Origin: an uncultured Bacteroidales bacterium
Lineage (GTDB): Bacteria > Bacteroidota > Bacteroidia > Bacteroidales > P3
DNA: 64,000 bases
NCBI GenBank assembly: GCA_900318665.1
Contig: ONLQ01000006.1
Location: 30,505 to 94,504 of the forward strand
Direction: 5' to 3'
Numbering within the stretch: position 1 is the first letter of the stretch; each line of letters opens with the position of its first letter. The notes beneath the pieces are model-generated. The model saw only the letters and a program-made list of their open reading frames with translations, did no database searches and was not told the DNA's origin. A program made the position numbers and the translations under genes. Shown here piece by piece: positions 36,440 through 45,675 of the stretch.

Positions 36440-38341
36440 TTACTGCAGGCGCAGGTGCAGGTTCTGTCCTATGCGGAAATTCTCGTAGTAATCTACAAAG
36501 GTGCGGAAGAGCATACGCAGACCGCCTGGGGTGGGGTAGTTGCCGCTGAAATACCAGTCGCCTGTATGGTTGGGGCAGGCTTCGTGAAGTCCTTCGAGGG
36601 TCTGGAAAATGCACTGCACCGGCACCGGGTTGTTGGCCGACACCAGTTCGCAAATCTTCTGCGAAATCTCTTCCTCGCTGAAAGGTGCGTAGATAGCCTT
36701 GACGTAGTTCTCGGTGTCGAGGGTGATGGGGCCTTGTAGAGCGGTGCGGCATTGACGATAGACATTCTCTATAATCTCTGCCATGCCTCGCTCTTCCAGC
36801 AGCGCCACGGCAGCCTTAAAGGCGATGAAGTCGTGCATGTTAGACATATCGATGCCGTAGAAGTCTGGGTAACGCACCTGCGGGGCACTCGACACGATGA
36901 TGAGTTTCTTGGGACGCAGACGCGACAAAATCTTGATAATGCTATTCTTCAGCGTTGTGCCGCGCACGATGCTGTCGTCAATTACCACAAGGTTGTCCAC
37001 ATGGTCGTTGATGATGCCGTAGGTGACGTCGTAAACGTGCGCCGCCATATCGTTGCGCGAGGCGTTCTCGGTAATGAATGTGCGCAGTTTGATGTCTTTG
37101 ATGGCTACCTTCTCGGAGCGCACACGCGAACTTAATATCTTGTGTATTGCCTCTTCGGTCAGTTCCCCGTTCTTCGCCAGTTGCTCTATGGCTTTGGATT
37201 TCTGCTGGTTGAGTTGGTCGTCGAAGCCGTGCAGCATGCCGTAGTAGGCTACCTCGGCGGTATTGGGGATGAAAGAGATGACGGTGTTCAGCAGGTCGCC
37301 GTCGCAGGCCTTCAAGATGGAAGGTACAAGGTTGTAGCCCAGTTTCTTACGCTCGTAGTAGATGTCTTTGTCGCTACCGCGCGAGAAATAGATGCGCTCG
37401 AAAGTGCATTTGCTGATATTGGGTTTGGGTTCGATGATTTGCTCGAGGCGCACTTCGTTGGCCTTGTTGACCATTATGGCCTGGCCGGGCTGCAGTTCGT
37501 GGACGTCTTCGATAAGCACGTCCATGGCGGTCATAATCACAGGTCGCTCGGATGCCACTATGACGACCTCGTCGTTCATGTAGTAGTAGGCTGGGCGTAT
37601 GCCCCAGGGGTCGCGCAGGGAGAACATCTGGCCGCTGCCGTTCATGCCGCATATCACATAGCCGCCGTCCCATTGGGGGGCGCACTGCGTCAGCACACGC
37701 TTCATGTCGAGTTTGCTCTCGGTGTAGCGGTTCAGGTCCAGCCCGGTAAGTCCCTGTTCTTTGGCTTCAAGATAGAGACGGTCCACCTCGCGGTCCAAGC
37801 GGTGGCCTAACTGCTCCAGCAGCACGAATGTGTCGCCCGTGTTGCGTGGGTTCTGTCCCTTTGCCACAATGGCGTCGAAAATCTCACGCGTATTGGTGAG
37901 GTTGAAGTTGCCGCAGATAGACAGACTCTTGGTGCGGTAGTTGTCGCGACGCACCAGCGGGTGCAGATACTGGGTGCCTTGGCGGCCAGTGGTGCTATAG
38001 CGCAGATGGCCCATATACATATTGCCGGCAAAAGCCATGTTGATGAGCGGGTCGCCATACTCTTCCGACTGCTTGATTTTTTTCGCCGCAGCATTGAAAA
38101 TCTCACTAATGGCACCACTGCCCAGAGCACGCTCGCGGAAGATATACTCTTCGCCAACAGGCACCTCGGTCTTAATGCAGGCAATGCCCGCTCCGTCCTG
38201 TCCACGGTTGTGCTGCTTCTCCATGAGGAGATACAGTTTGTTGAGGCCGTAACGCCATGTGCCATAGTGTTCTTGGTAGTAAGAAAGGGGTTTCAGCAAC
38301 CGCACCATCGCGATGCCACATTCATGCTTTAAGGGTTCCAT
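36440..38341 (-). CDS. purF: amidophosphoribosyltransferase (PurF), long form
   Basis: The start is at 38341, giving MEPLKHECGIAMV; Cys8 would be the glutaminase nucleophile after removal of a short propeptide. The 633-residue protein has an N-terminal Ntn-type glutaminase domain (NRGQDGAGIA, GHLRYSTTG) and a phosphoribosyltransferase domain with the PRPP loop VVIDDSIVRGTTLKNS. PurF makes phosphoribosylamine from PRPP and glutamine, the first step of purine synthesis. It is longer than the roughly 500-residue enterobacterial enzyme. The extra length lies partly in the glutaminase half and partly at the C-terminus. Confidence 0.93.
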   Translation of the reverse strand: MEPLKHECGIAMVRLLKPLSYYQEHYGTWRYGLNKLYLLMEKQHNRGQDGAGIACIKTEVPVGEEYIFRERALGSGAISEIFNAAAKKIKQSEEYGDPLINMAFAGNMYMGHLRYSTTGRQGTQYLHPLVRRDNYRTKSLSICGNFNLTNTREIFDAIVAKGQNPRNTGDTFVLLEQLGHRLDREVDRLYLEAKEQGLTGLDLNRYTESKLDMKRVLTQCAPQWDGGYVICGMNGSGQMFSLRDPWGIRPAYYYMNDEVVIVASERPVIMTAMDVLIEDVHELQPGQAIMVNKANEVRLEQIIEPKPNISKCTFERIYFSRGSDKDIYYERKKLGYNLVPSILKACDGDLLNTVISFIPNTAEVAYYGMLHGFDDQLNQQKSKAIEQLAKNGELTEEAIHKILSSRVRSEKVAIKDIKLRTFITENASRNDMAAHVYDVTYGIINDHVDNLVVIDDSIVRGTTLKNSIIKILSRLRPKKLIIVSSAPQVRYPDFYGIDMSNMHDFIAFKAAVALLEERGMAEIIENVYRQCRTALQGPITLDTENYVKAIYAPFSEEEISQKICELVSANNPVPVQCIFQTLEGLHEACPNHTGDWYFSGNYPTPGGLRMLFRTFVDYYENFRIGQNLHLRLQ

Positions 38342-38383
38342 TAGGCTGTAAAGTCTTAAAATTAGACCAATAAAAAGAAACTG

Positions 38384-38391
38384 CAAAATTA
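38384..38391 (-). promoter_or_regulatory. possible -7 element for purF
   Basis: On the minus strand this reads TAATTTTG, matching TAnnTTTG, 43 bases upstream of the purF ATG. A TTG (complement of CAA at 38415-38417) lies 23 bases further upstream, slightly more than the usual spacing. Confidence 0.4.
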
Positions 38392-38637
38392 CGTTTTTTT
38401 TCGTTGCATCCCGTCAAAAAACACACATCACGCCACGGCGGTTTGATTTATAGATTCTTACACGCCTATCTGTGCCAAATTGCATCGCTTGCATCGACAC
38501 TTTATACAACACTTTCGAACGCTCTGCATGACACCATAAAAGGATTGTCTTTTTGCTGTTCTAATCCATTGTTTTTTGCCTCTGCCAATAGTTGGATAAT
38601 TCAACTAATTGCCAAACCGTAATTCGTTCACCTCAAG

Positions 38638-38670
38638 GGTTGCACACAGGTTGCACACAGGTCGTACACA
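38638..38670 (+). repeat. three tandem 11-bp repeats
   Basis: The unit GGTTGCACACA occurs twice exactly and once as GGTCGTACACA, followed by GGTG. The 11-bp period is close to one helical turn, so all copies face the same side of the DNA. It lies about 195 bp upstream of the protease promoter. Confidence 0.7.
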
Positions 38671-38864
38671 GGTGTTTCTTGTGTTGTTCTCATTCTGTTG
38701 TTGCTAAATTGCTGTGTTGTAGTGGGATGTCGTGATGTGGTGGCGTGTTCTTCAAAACGTCTCTTCGACTAATTGCCAAATTCTCGCGATGCTCCAAAAT
38801 ATATATCAAAACCATCCATTCAGAGGAGGCAAACAAGGCATACGTTGGCGGTGGCAATACCGAG

Positions 38865-38895
38865 TTGCTTATTATTGTAAAAATGTGTACTTTTG
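38865..38895 (+). promoter_or_regulatory. Bacteroidetes-type promoter of the C10 protease gene
   Basis: TTG at 38865-38867 and TACTTTTG at 38888-38895 are separated by 20 bases, matching the TTTG/TAnnTTTG pattern of the phylum. Transcription would start about 35 bases before the ATG at 38938. Confidence 0.7.
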
Positions 38896-38937
38896 CATTG
38901 TTTTTTATAATCTGCTCTATACTTAACAATCTGACTT

Positions 38938-41505
38938 ATGAAACGAATATTCAGTCTGATAATATCCACAATCGTACTTTCCTGCGTGATGATGGCGTTG
39001 CCGGTAGATGAACAGCGCGCGCTTCGTGTGGCGCAGCACTTTCTCTCGCAACGTGGTGTGGATGCCTCAAAACTTGCCAACGTTACATCCTCGACGCATT
39101 TCGATATGCTCTATATCTTCGCTACTCCCGATGCCTTTGCCATTGTTTCTGCCGACGACGCAGTGGAGCCCATTCTCGGCTACTCTGCCAGCAATTCCGT
39201 AATGACGTCGCAGATGCCTAACAGTGTGGCCGATTTCTTGCAGAACTACGAGAACCAGATTGCCGCTGTGCGTGCTGCCGGCATAGAGGCCGACAAGGAT
39301 ATTGCGGCGCAGTGGACGGCGTTGGAGAAAGGCGCACCCCGCAAAGCGGCTAAAGGCGGAATAGAGCCATTGGTACAAACCAAATGGGACCAAGGCGCGC
39401 CCTATAACAACATGTGCCCTTACGACGAAGAGTTTCAGCAACATGCCGTTACGGGATGTGCGGCAACGGCCATGGCGCAAATAATGCGCTACTGGGAATA
39501 TCCTATGCGCGGCACTGGCGAGCATAGTTACAACCACAACAAGTACGGCACACAATCGGCCAATTTCGGAGAGACTAACTACGATTGGTTGGCTATGCCT
39601 ACCAAACTGAAAATCAACAGTGCCCAGCATGCCATCAATGCGACGGCGACATTGTGCTATCACTGTGGCGTGTCAATAGACATGGGATATTCGACCACGG
39701 GAAGCGGTGCATTTACCGAGAACGTGGCATACGCACTTCCAAACTATTTTGGCTACGGCATTTCGGGCATATTGTCGCGTGCTGAGGCGGGTGCCTCGCT
39801 ATGGATAGCCACGCTGAAGATAGAGTTGAACGAGGGACGTCCGATGTTTTTTGTAGGCTATGGCAGCGACGGCGGCCATGCGTGGGTGTGCGACGGATAT
39901 GATGATGAAGACAAATTCCACATGAACTGGGGCTGGGGCGGATATGCCGACGGTTTCTTCGTTCTCACCGAACTTGCCCCCGGCACGGCAGGCATAGGCA
40001 GCGGCGACGGACAGTACAACAGTTACAACCACGTCATTTATGGCATAGCACCACCCAACCGCCTGCGTGTGTCGGCTACCGAGGTGCCAATGACGGTGGT
40101 TGGCGACAGCGTGATAGTGCGCGTGTTTACTGCCGACAACAGCGACAACTGGCAGGCCGAGACAGCGTCGGACTGGCTGATAATAGCCGTTGGTGAAGGC
40201 GAGGGCTACGGCCAACGTGGCAACATAGTGCTGAAAGCCGACACCAACTATTCTGGCGCGGAGCGCAGGGCCACCGTAGTGGTGCGCCAAGGCGTGCGCG
40301 AAACCACTTTCGAGGTGTTGCAATATAGTTGCGGTTCGGTTACCACGTTGCCATACTTTGAGGGCTTCGAGGGCTACACCACCGACTGCTGGTATCTCGA
40401 AACAGCCGATGGCAACTACGATTCGGCATACACCATCATCAACAAGCCGTCCTATATATACGAGGGCGAGCACTCGCTGCAATTTGCCTACAGCAAGCGT
40501 GAGCCACAGCGTCGGCAGATGCTCATAAGCCCGCGTTTCGAGAGCGGCACTTCGATGCTGCTTTCGTTCCACTATATGCGCCAATGGAGTTACAAGGAGC
40601 ATTTCTCGGTGCTTTACTCCTCCACCGACGATGCCCCCGAGAGTTTCATCTACCTGATAGGCGACGGTGGTATGGCCGATGCCGAATGGCAGACGTTCGA
40701 AGGCATTGTGCCAGAGGAGGCTCGATACATAGCAATAGTCTATGACAACTTGAGCGAGGAAGGTCGCAACTGGGTGGTTGACAACATCACGCTTGCCGCT
40801 GCCGATGAACAGTATGGCGCTGTGGCAGAGTTTCCCTACACGCAGTCGTTCGAGACGGGCATGGCGGGATGGAGTTCGTTGAGCCGTAATGTTGACAACA
40901 TGGCAAAGTATGGTCATATACAAAGCACGCAGGCTCGCACGGGGCAGAACATCTTCCGTTTCACTTCCAGTAAGGCGGCAGACGATTACAACCAGTATCT
41001 CGTGTCGCCACGTTTGCAGATGAGCGACAAAGGCACAGTGTCGTTCTATTATCGCCGCAGCGGCAATGTCGATGAAAAAATCTGCCTGCTCTATTCCACC
41101 ACCGGTAGCACGCCCGAGTGTTTCAGCCCGATGGCCGACACCATTACGGTCTCGCAGAGCGACTGGACGCAGTATTCTGCCGAACTGCCCGAAGGTACCC
41201 GCTACGTTGCCATAAACTATTGCACCCAGAAGGGAAAATATCTCTACATCGACGACATCACGATAGAAAGTACTGCCACCGAGGGCATCTCGGAGGCCGA
41301 CAATGCAACTATGCGTGTAGCGGTCGATGGTCGCAGAATACGCGTGAGCGGCGTCAGCAGCGAGGTGCGCCTCTACGATGCCGCCGGCCGTCAGATAGGC
41401 ACTCGCTTTGCACGCCATGGCAATGCCGACTTTGTTGTCCCCGCCACAGGAGTCTATCTGCTCCAGTCGGGCACCAGTAAGGCGCAGAAAGTAGTGGTGT
41501 TTTGA
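38938..41505 (+). CDS. secreted C10 (streptopain-like) cysteine protease, T9SS cargo
   Basis: The 855-residue protein has a signal peptide, then a streptopain-type prodomain (about 25-115) and catalytic domain. Cys174 in VTGCAATAMAQIM and His314 in GGHAWVCDGYD form the dyad, followed by HMNWGWGG. A BACON-like beta domain follows (about 395-465, ASDWLIIAVGEGEGYG), then two related jelly-roll-like modules (PYFEGFEGYTTDCWYL; PYTQSFETGMAGWSSL) of the choice-of-anchor type. The C-terminus (GVYLLQSGTSKAQKVVVF) resembles a T9SS type A sorting signal. It probably leaves the cell through the T9SS and is processed by PorU. A homologous gene follows after 15 bp. Confidence 0.93.
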   Translation: MKRIFSLIISTIVLSCVMMALPVDEQRALRVAQHFLSQRGVDASKLANVTSSTHFDMLYIFATPDAFAIVSADDAVEPILGYSASNSVMTSQMPNSVADFLQNYENQIAAVRAAGIEADKDIAAQWTALEKGAPRKAAKGGIEPLVQTKWDQGAPYNNMCPYDEEFQQHAVTGCAATAMAQIMRYWEYPMRGTGEHSYNHNKYGTQSANFGETNYDWLAMPTKLKINSAQHAINATATLCYHCGVSIDMGYSTTGSGAFTENVAYALPNYFGYGISGILSRAEAGASLWIATLKIELNEGRPMFFVGYGSDGGHAWVCDGYDDEDKFHMNWGWGGYADGFFVLTELAPGTAGIGSGDGQYNSYNHVIYGIAPPNRLRVSATEVPMTVVGDSVIVRVFTADNSDNWQAETASDWLIIAVGEGEGYGQRGNIVLKADTNYSGAERRATVVVRQGVRETTFEVLQYSCGSVTTLPYFEGFEGYTTDCWYLETADGNYDSAYTIINKPSYIYEGEHSLQFAYSKREPQRRQMLISPRFESGTSMLLSFHYMRQWSYKEHFSVLYSSTDDAPESFIYLIGDGGMADAEWQTFEGIVPEEARYIAIVYDNLSEEGRNWVVDNITLAAADEQYGAVAEFPYTQSFETGMAGWSSLSRNVDNMAKYGHIQSTQARTGQNIFRFTSSKAADDYNQYLVSPRLQMSDKGTVSFYYRRSGNVDEKICLLYSTTGSTPECFSPMADTITVSQSDWTQYSAELPEGTRYVAINYCTQKGKYLYIDDITIESTATEGISEADNATMRVAVDGRRIRVSGVSSEVRLYDAAGRQIGTRFARHGNADFVVPATGVYLLQSGTSKAQKVVVF

Positions 41506-41520
41506 AACTTCTGATTTGAT

Positions 41521-43644
41521 ATGAAACGACTCGTCATACTGCTATTGCTCTTTTCTGCTGTGTTGTCGCAGGCCAAGCCTGTCGATAGCGTCACTGCGCG
41601 CCGTGTTGCCGAAAACCTGTGGGCGTTGCGTGCCCCTGCTGCCCTGCAGCACCGCCATCTAGCCAACCTTACCGAAATCTCAGGCTTCCGCAATGTCCAC
41701 ATCTTTGGCTGCGACAGCGGTTTCGTTGTAGTTTCCGGTAGCAGCCTTGTGCGCCCCGTGCTTGCCTACGGCATAGGGCTGCCGTTTGATGTCAACAACA
41801 AACCCGAGCAACTCCACGACTGGATGGCCGACTACGCCTCCGTCATACAGCAGATGGAAGCCGACAATGCCCCGCAGGACGAGGCTGTGGCCGACGAATG
41901 GCACAGCAAGATTTCTGGCGGCCTCAAGCCCAGGAAGTCAAGCCTCGAACCGCTCGTAACAACCCTTTGGAACCAGGGTTCGCCTTACAATATGCTGTGC
42001 CCTGTCGATTCTACGGTGAATCGCCGCTCGGTGGCTGGCTGCGTTGCCATTGCAATGGCGCAGATTATAAAGTATTGGAACTATCCTATCCACGGCATCG
42101 GCTCCAACAGTTACCACCACCAGCATTACGGCAATCTCTCTGCCGACTTTGAGCATACCTACTACGACTGGGACAATATGCCCGACTACGACTTCCAGAC
42201 CAACGAGCAGCGCCTTGCTACCGCCACTCTCGTTTACCATTGCGGCGTGTCGGTCAATATGAACTATAGCCCTTTCGAGAGCAGTTCCTACACTTGCCAG
42301 GCGCCCGACAATCATCCAAAGGCCCTTTCGTCGCTGGTCCGTTTCTTCGACTTTCAGTCCACCATCGTCTGCCGCGAGCGCGATGCCTATAGCGACGATG
42401 CTTGGGTGGACCTCTTGATACACGAACTCGAGGCCAACCGCCCAATACTCTACACCGGCACCGACCCCAGCGGCGGACACGCCTTCATCCTCGACGGCTT
42501 TGACGACGACCGCATGCTTCATATCAACTGGGGTTGGGGTGGCGGTTACGATGGCTACTACGCCATGGGCGCTTTCAGCCCAGGAGGCGGTGGCGCGGGC
42601 GGCAACTCCACCTATACCTTCAACGGCAACAACTCCGCCATAATGAACATCATTCCCAACGGCGTGTTGAAATGCAACCCCGAGCGTCTTTCGGTGGGGC
42701 GCAATGGCGGTGTGGCTACAACCTTTGTCAGCAGCAGTATGCTGAAAAACACCGAGTGGAATGTCGATTGCGATGCCGAGTGGCTGCATTTCTCGGCCAA
42801 TAGCGGCTCGGGTCTCGGCGACACCACGATGGTGACAATCTATGCCGACACCAACTATTCGGGCGAGTCTCGTTCCGCCACGGTGGTGTTCCGTCAGGAC
42901 GACGAACAGGCCGTTCTGCTCGTCAATCAGACCGATTGCGGTGACATCGAGACCTTCCCCTACGAGGAGGGCTTCGAGGACTCGCTGCTCTGCTGGACCT
43001 ACACCTGCAAGGACAAGGTGAACAGTGGCGAGATAGGAGTATTCTCCAACACTGGCGAGACCCACTCCGGCAGCAAGAGTTTCCGCATGGGCAGCACCAA
43101 CCCTGCCTCAAACTACGACCAATACCTAATCTCGCCGCGCCTCAACCTGCCCACCGAGGCCACAATGTATTTCTTCTACCAGCGCAACTATAGTTATCCC
43201 GAAACCTTCGAGGTGCTACTCTCCGAAGGCGACGGAAGCCTTGCCTCTTTCACCACCCAGGTCAAGGAAACGACAATCACTAAGGTGGGCTGGAAACGTA
43301 TGACGGTCAAATTGCCTCAAACCACCCGCTATGTGGCAATACACTATAAGTCCGAACACCAGCGTAACATCTCTATCGACGACATCTCCATAACGGTGCC
43401 CGAGGTCGTGCCTCCAGCCCCAGAGGGAATAGGCCAGCCGTTGCCATCTTCCGTTGTCATGTATCAGAGAGAGGGTCTGCTGTCGGTCAGTGGGCTGCAG
43501 TCGTTGCCTGTTTCGCTCTACGATGTTCGTGGCCGTCTGCTACATAGCACCTCCAAAATTGACGAGTTCGATTTCCAACTGCCGCATCGTGGCGTCTATC
43601 TTGTCCGCATTGGCGGATATGCGGCACAGAAAGTGGTGTATTAA
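41521..43644 (+). CDS. second C10 cysteine protease, T9SS cargo
   Basis: The 707-residue tandem paralogue has a signal peptide (LSQA near residue 18), a prodomain and a C10 catalytic domain with Cys174 in VAGCVAIAMAQII and His320 in GGHAFILDGFDDD, followed by HINWGWGG. A BACON-like domain (DAEWLHFSANSGSGLG) and one choice-of-anchor-type module (PYEEGFEDSLLCWTY) come next, one module fewer than the upstream paralogue. The C-terminus (LPHRGVYLVRIGGYAAQKVVY) is again T9SS-like. The 15-bp gap indicates cotranscription with the first protease. Confidence 0.92.
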   Translation: MKRLVILLLLFSAVLSQAKPVDSVTARRVAENLWALRAPAALQHRHLANLTEISGFRNVHIFGCDSGFVVVSGSSLVRPVLAYGIGLPFDVNNKPEQLHDWMADYASVIQQMEADNAPQDEAVADEWHSKISGGLKPRKSSLEPLVTTLWNQGSPYNMLCPVDSTVNRRSVAGCVAIAMAQIIKYWNYPIHGIGSNSYHHQHYGNLSADFEHTYYDWDNMPDYDFQTNEQRLATATLVYHCGVSVNMNYSPFESSSYTCQAPDNHPKALSSLVRFFDFQSTIVCRERDAYSDDAWVDLLIHELEANRPILYTGTDPSGGHAFILDGFDDDRMLHINWGWGGGYDGYYAMGAFSPGGGGAGGNSTYTFNGNNSAIMNIIPNGVLKCNPERLSVGRNGGVATTFVSSSMLKNTEWNVDCDAEWLHFSANSGSGLGDTTMVTIYADTNYSGESRSATVVFRQDDEQAVLLVNQTDCGDIETFPYEEGFEDSLLCWTYTCKDKVNSGEIGVFSNTGETHSGSKSFRMGSTNPASNYDQYLISPRLNLPTEATMYFFYQRNYSYPETFEVLLSEGDGSLASFTTQVKETTITKVGWKRMTVKLPQTTRYVAIHYKSEHQRNISIDDISITVPEVVPPAPEGIGQPLPSSVVMYQREGLLSVSGLQSLPVSLYDVRGRLLHSTSKIDEFDFQLPHRGVYLVRIGGYAAQKVVY

Positions 43645-43671
43645 TAACGAAGTAAAAAAGAGAAACAAGAT

Positions 43672-44571
43672 ATGATTCCATTGCAAACAAACGTCGAGAT
43701 TCTTCAGCCGCCTTTCACCATCGACCATAACGACAAGGTGTTGTTGCTGGGTTCCTGTTTTTCCGACAATGTAGGCACACGTATGCAGCAGGCTGGTTTT
43801 GATGTGTTGTGCAATCCTTTCGGACCGCTATATAATCCATTGTCTATTGCCGATTGCCTTCGCCGCAGTCTGAAAGGCGACTACCTTACCGACGACGACC
43901 TTGTGTTCAACGATGGAATGTGGCATTCGTGGTACCACTACGGCTCCTTTTCTGCCGTAGAGAAAGAGCGTTGCCTCGAAATGTGCAACGAGTCGTTGCA
44001 GGCCACAACCGAATTTCTCCGCACCTGCAACACCGTTGTCATAACCCTCGGCACAGCCTATGTCTATCATCTTATTGAGGAGGGCCGTCGCGGACGCGTT
44101 GTCTCCAACTGCCACAGGGTGCAGCCGAACCGCTTTGAGCGTCGTTTGCTCAATGTTGCCGAGTGCCGCGATGCCTTGTGGGCGCTACCCATTCACAACA
44201 AACGCACCATCATCACCGTGAGCCCCATACGCCACCTGGCCGACTCCGCTCACGGCAACCAACTCAGCAAGAGCCGTCTCCTGCTTGCTGCCGACCTCTA
44301 CAAAGAGCAACGCTCGCTTGACGATATGGAGAATGCTCGTGGCCGCTACAATTTCAGCACCTATTATTTCCCTGCCTATGAGATAATGCTCGACGAACTG
44401 CGCGACTATCGTTTCTACGACCGCGACATGGTGCATCCGTCGCCACTGGCCATCGACATCATCTGGCAGCATTTCCAAAATGCGTTCTTCTCTTCTGTCA
44501 CGCAGAACTTATGCCGTCAGAACGAGAAAGACTATCGCCGTACACAGCACCGTCCCATAAGCAGGCAGTAG
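43672..44571 (+). CDS. GSCFA-domain protein
   Basis: The 299-residue protein carries LLGSCFSDNVGTRM, the GSCFA motif that names this family, with an early FNPFGPLYNP-like segment (CNPFGPLYNP), ITLGTAYVY and TVSPIRHLADSAHGNQLSKS. This pattern belongs to the SGNH-like hydrolase group, where GSCF carries the presumed nucleophile. The substrate is not known. It starts 27 bp after the protease gene and may be read from the same transcript. Confidence 0.9.
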   Translation: MIPLQTNVEILQPPFTIDHNDKVLLLGSCFSDNVGTRMQQAGFDVLCNPFGPLYNPLSIADCLRRSLKGDYLTDDDLVFNDGMWHSWYHYGSFSAVEKERCLEMCNESLQATTEFLRTCNTVVITLGTAYVYHLIEEGRRGRVVSNCHRVQPNRFERRLLNVAECRDALWALPIHNKRTIITVSPIRHLADSAHGNQLSKSRLLLAADLYKEQRSLDDMENARGRYNFSTYYFPAYEIMLDELRDYRFYDRDMVHPSPLAIDIIWQHFQNAFFSSVTQNLCRQNEKDYRRTQHRPISRQ

Positions 44572-44573
44572 GC

Positions 44574-44598
44574 TGAATTTTGAAAGTTGAATTTTGAA
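44574..44598 (-). repeat. 25-bp intergenic repeat, copy 1
   Basis: This 25-base AT-rich sequence is the perfect reverse complement of 45612-45636, so the two copies flank the ddl gene in inverted orientation. Internally it is two near-copies of TTCAAAATTCA. A third copy with two mismatches is at 49734-49758. Confidence 0.8.
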
Positions 44599-44627
44599 AA
44601 AACGTACATCTTAAATAAAATACTCTA

Positions 44628-45611
44628 ATGAAAAAGAACATTGCCCTTGTCATGGGCGGATATTCCGACGAATGTGTCATCTCGCTCAATAGTGGCAAAC
44701 AGGTCTATAACTCTCTCGACAGAGAGAAATATAATGTCTATAAGATTGTTATCGACAATAGCGGATGGTATCACCTCGACGAGCAGGATAACCATCAGCC
44801 TGTCGATAAGAATGATTTTTCCATTACGGTCAACGGTCAGAAGGTGAAATTCGACCTGGCCTTCATCATCATTCACGGCACCCCTGGCGAGAACGGTATG
44901 CTGCAAGGCTATTTCGATATGATAGGACTGCCATATACCACTTGCGGTTTCTACACTTCGGCGCTCACGTTCAACAAGAGCAACTGCAATCCCGTGGTGC
45001 GCTCGTTTGGCGTGGTTAGCGTGGCGCAGTCGCAGACCATTTTTGCCGGCCAGAAGATTGACGCCGACGCTCTTATTGAGCAACTTGGCCTGCCTCTGTT
45101 TGTCAAACCCGCGTCGGGTGGCAGCAGCGTGGCAACAACCAAGGTCAAGACCCGCGAGCAACTCCTGCCTGCCATACAGTGGGCTTTGGAGAAAGACAGC
45201 GCGGTGCTGGTGGAGCAATTCATCAGCGGTCGCGAGTTCGACTGCGGCGTGATTCGCTCGCGCGGCAAACTCCACGTGTTCCCCATCACCGAACTAATTC
45301 CCAAAGGCGGTCACGAGTTTTTTGACTATGAGGCAAAATATAACGGCTTTGCCGACGAGGTGACACCGGCGGAGGTCGAAGAGTCGGTCAGCACCCATAT
45401 TCAGCAGGTTTCGGCAAAACTCTACGACCTGCTCGACTGCCGTGGCATGGTGCGCTTCGACTTCATCTACAACACCGACCGCAAAGAACTCTTCTTCCTC
45501 GAGGTGAACACTATCCCTGGCCAGAGTGCCGAGAGCATAGTTCCCAAGCAGGCACGCTGCGTGGGCATTTCCACCACGGAACTATACGACATGATAATAG
45601 AGAGTTGTTAA
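44628..45611 (+). CDS. ddl: D-alanine--D-alanine ligase
   Basis: The 327-residue protein has the ATP-grasp ligase layout: ALVMGGYSDECVISL at the N-terminus (with a Ser-Asp-Glu triad like other Ddl enzymes), FVKPASGGSSVATTKV, GREFDCGVI and the metal-binding LEVNTIPGQS near the C-terminus. Ddl makes the D-Ala-D-Ala dipeptide for peptidoglycan. The gene is exactly bracketed by two inverted copies of a 25-bp repeat, the second starting one base after the stop codon. Confidence 0.95.
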   Translation: MKKNIALVMGGYSDECVISLNSGKQVYNSLDREKYNVYKIVIDNSGWYHLDEQDNHQPVDKNDFSITVNGQKVKFDLAFIIIHGTPGENGMLQGYFDMIGLPYTTCGFYTSALTFNKSNCNPVVRSFGVVSVAQSQTIFAGQKIDADALIEQLGLPLFVKPASGGSSVATTKVKTREQLLPAIQWALEKDSAVLVEQFISGREFDCGVIRSRGKLHVFPITELIPKGGHEFFDYEAKYNGFADEVTPAEVEESVSTHIQQVSAKLYDLLDCRGMVRFDFIYNTDRKELFFLEVNTIPGQSAESIVPKQARCVGISTTELYDMIIESC

Positions 45612-45636
45612 TTCAAAATTCAACTTTCAAAATTCA
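45612..45636 (+). repeat. 25-bp intergenic repeat, copy 2
   Basis: Perfect inverted partner of 44574-44598. It lies in the 64-bp gap between ddl and the aldolase gene, just after the ddl stop codon. Confidence 0.8.
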
Positions 45637-45675
45637 TAATTGAAATTTTTTCTCACAAATCAAAATCAAATAATT

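Larger units (their letters stand above)
38342..38937. other. 596-bp intergenic region between divergent purF and C10 protease gene
   Basis: The gap holds a possible purF -7 element at 38384-38391, a tandem 11-bp repeat at 38638-38670 and a good promoter for the protease gene at 38865-38895. Short open frames are present but none resembles a known protein or starts convincingly. Confidence 0.6.

Noticed and set aside
38404-38622. Small open frame of 72 codons in the purF-protease gap.
   Set aside because: It lacks a convincing start, family similarity or neighbour overlap, and sits in non-coding sequence with promoter and repeats.
38638-38670. DnaA boxes or an iteron-type replication origin.
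   Set aside because: TTGCACACA differs from TTATCCACA at three positions, and no dnaA, rep gene or AT-rich unwinding region accompanies it.
39799-41418. 539-codon open frame on the minus strand opposite the first C10 protease.
   Set aside because: The protease catalytic motifs and C-terminal sorting signal on the plus strand account for this sequence.
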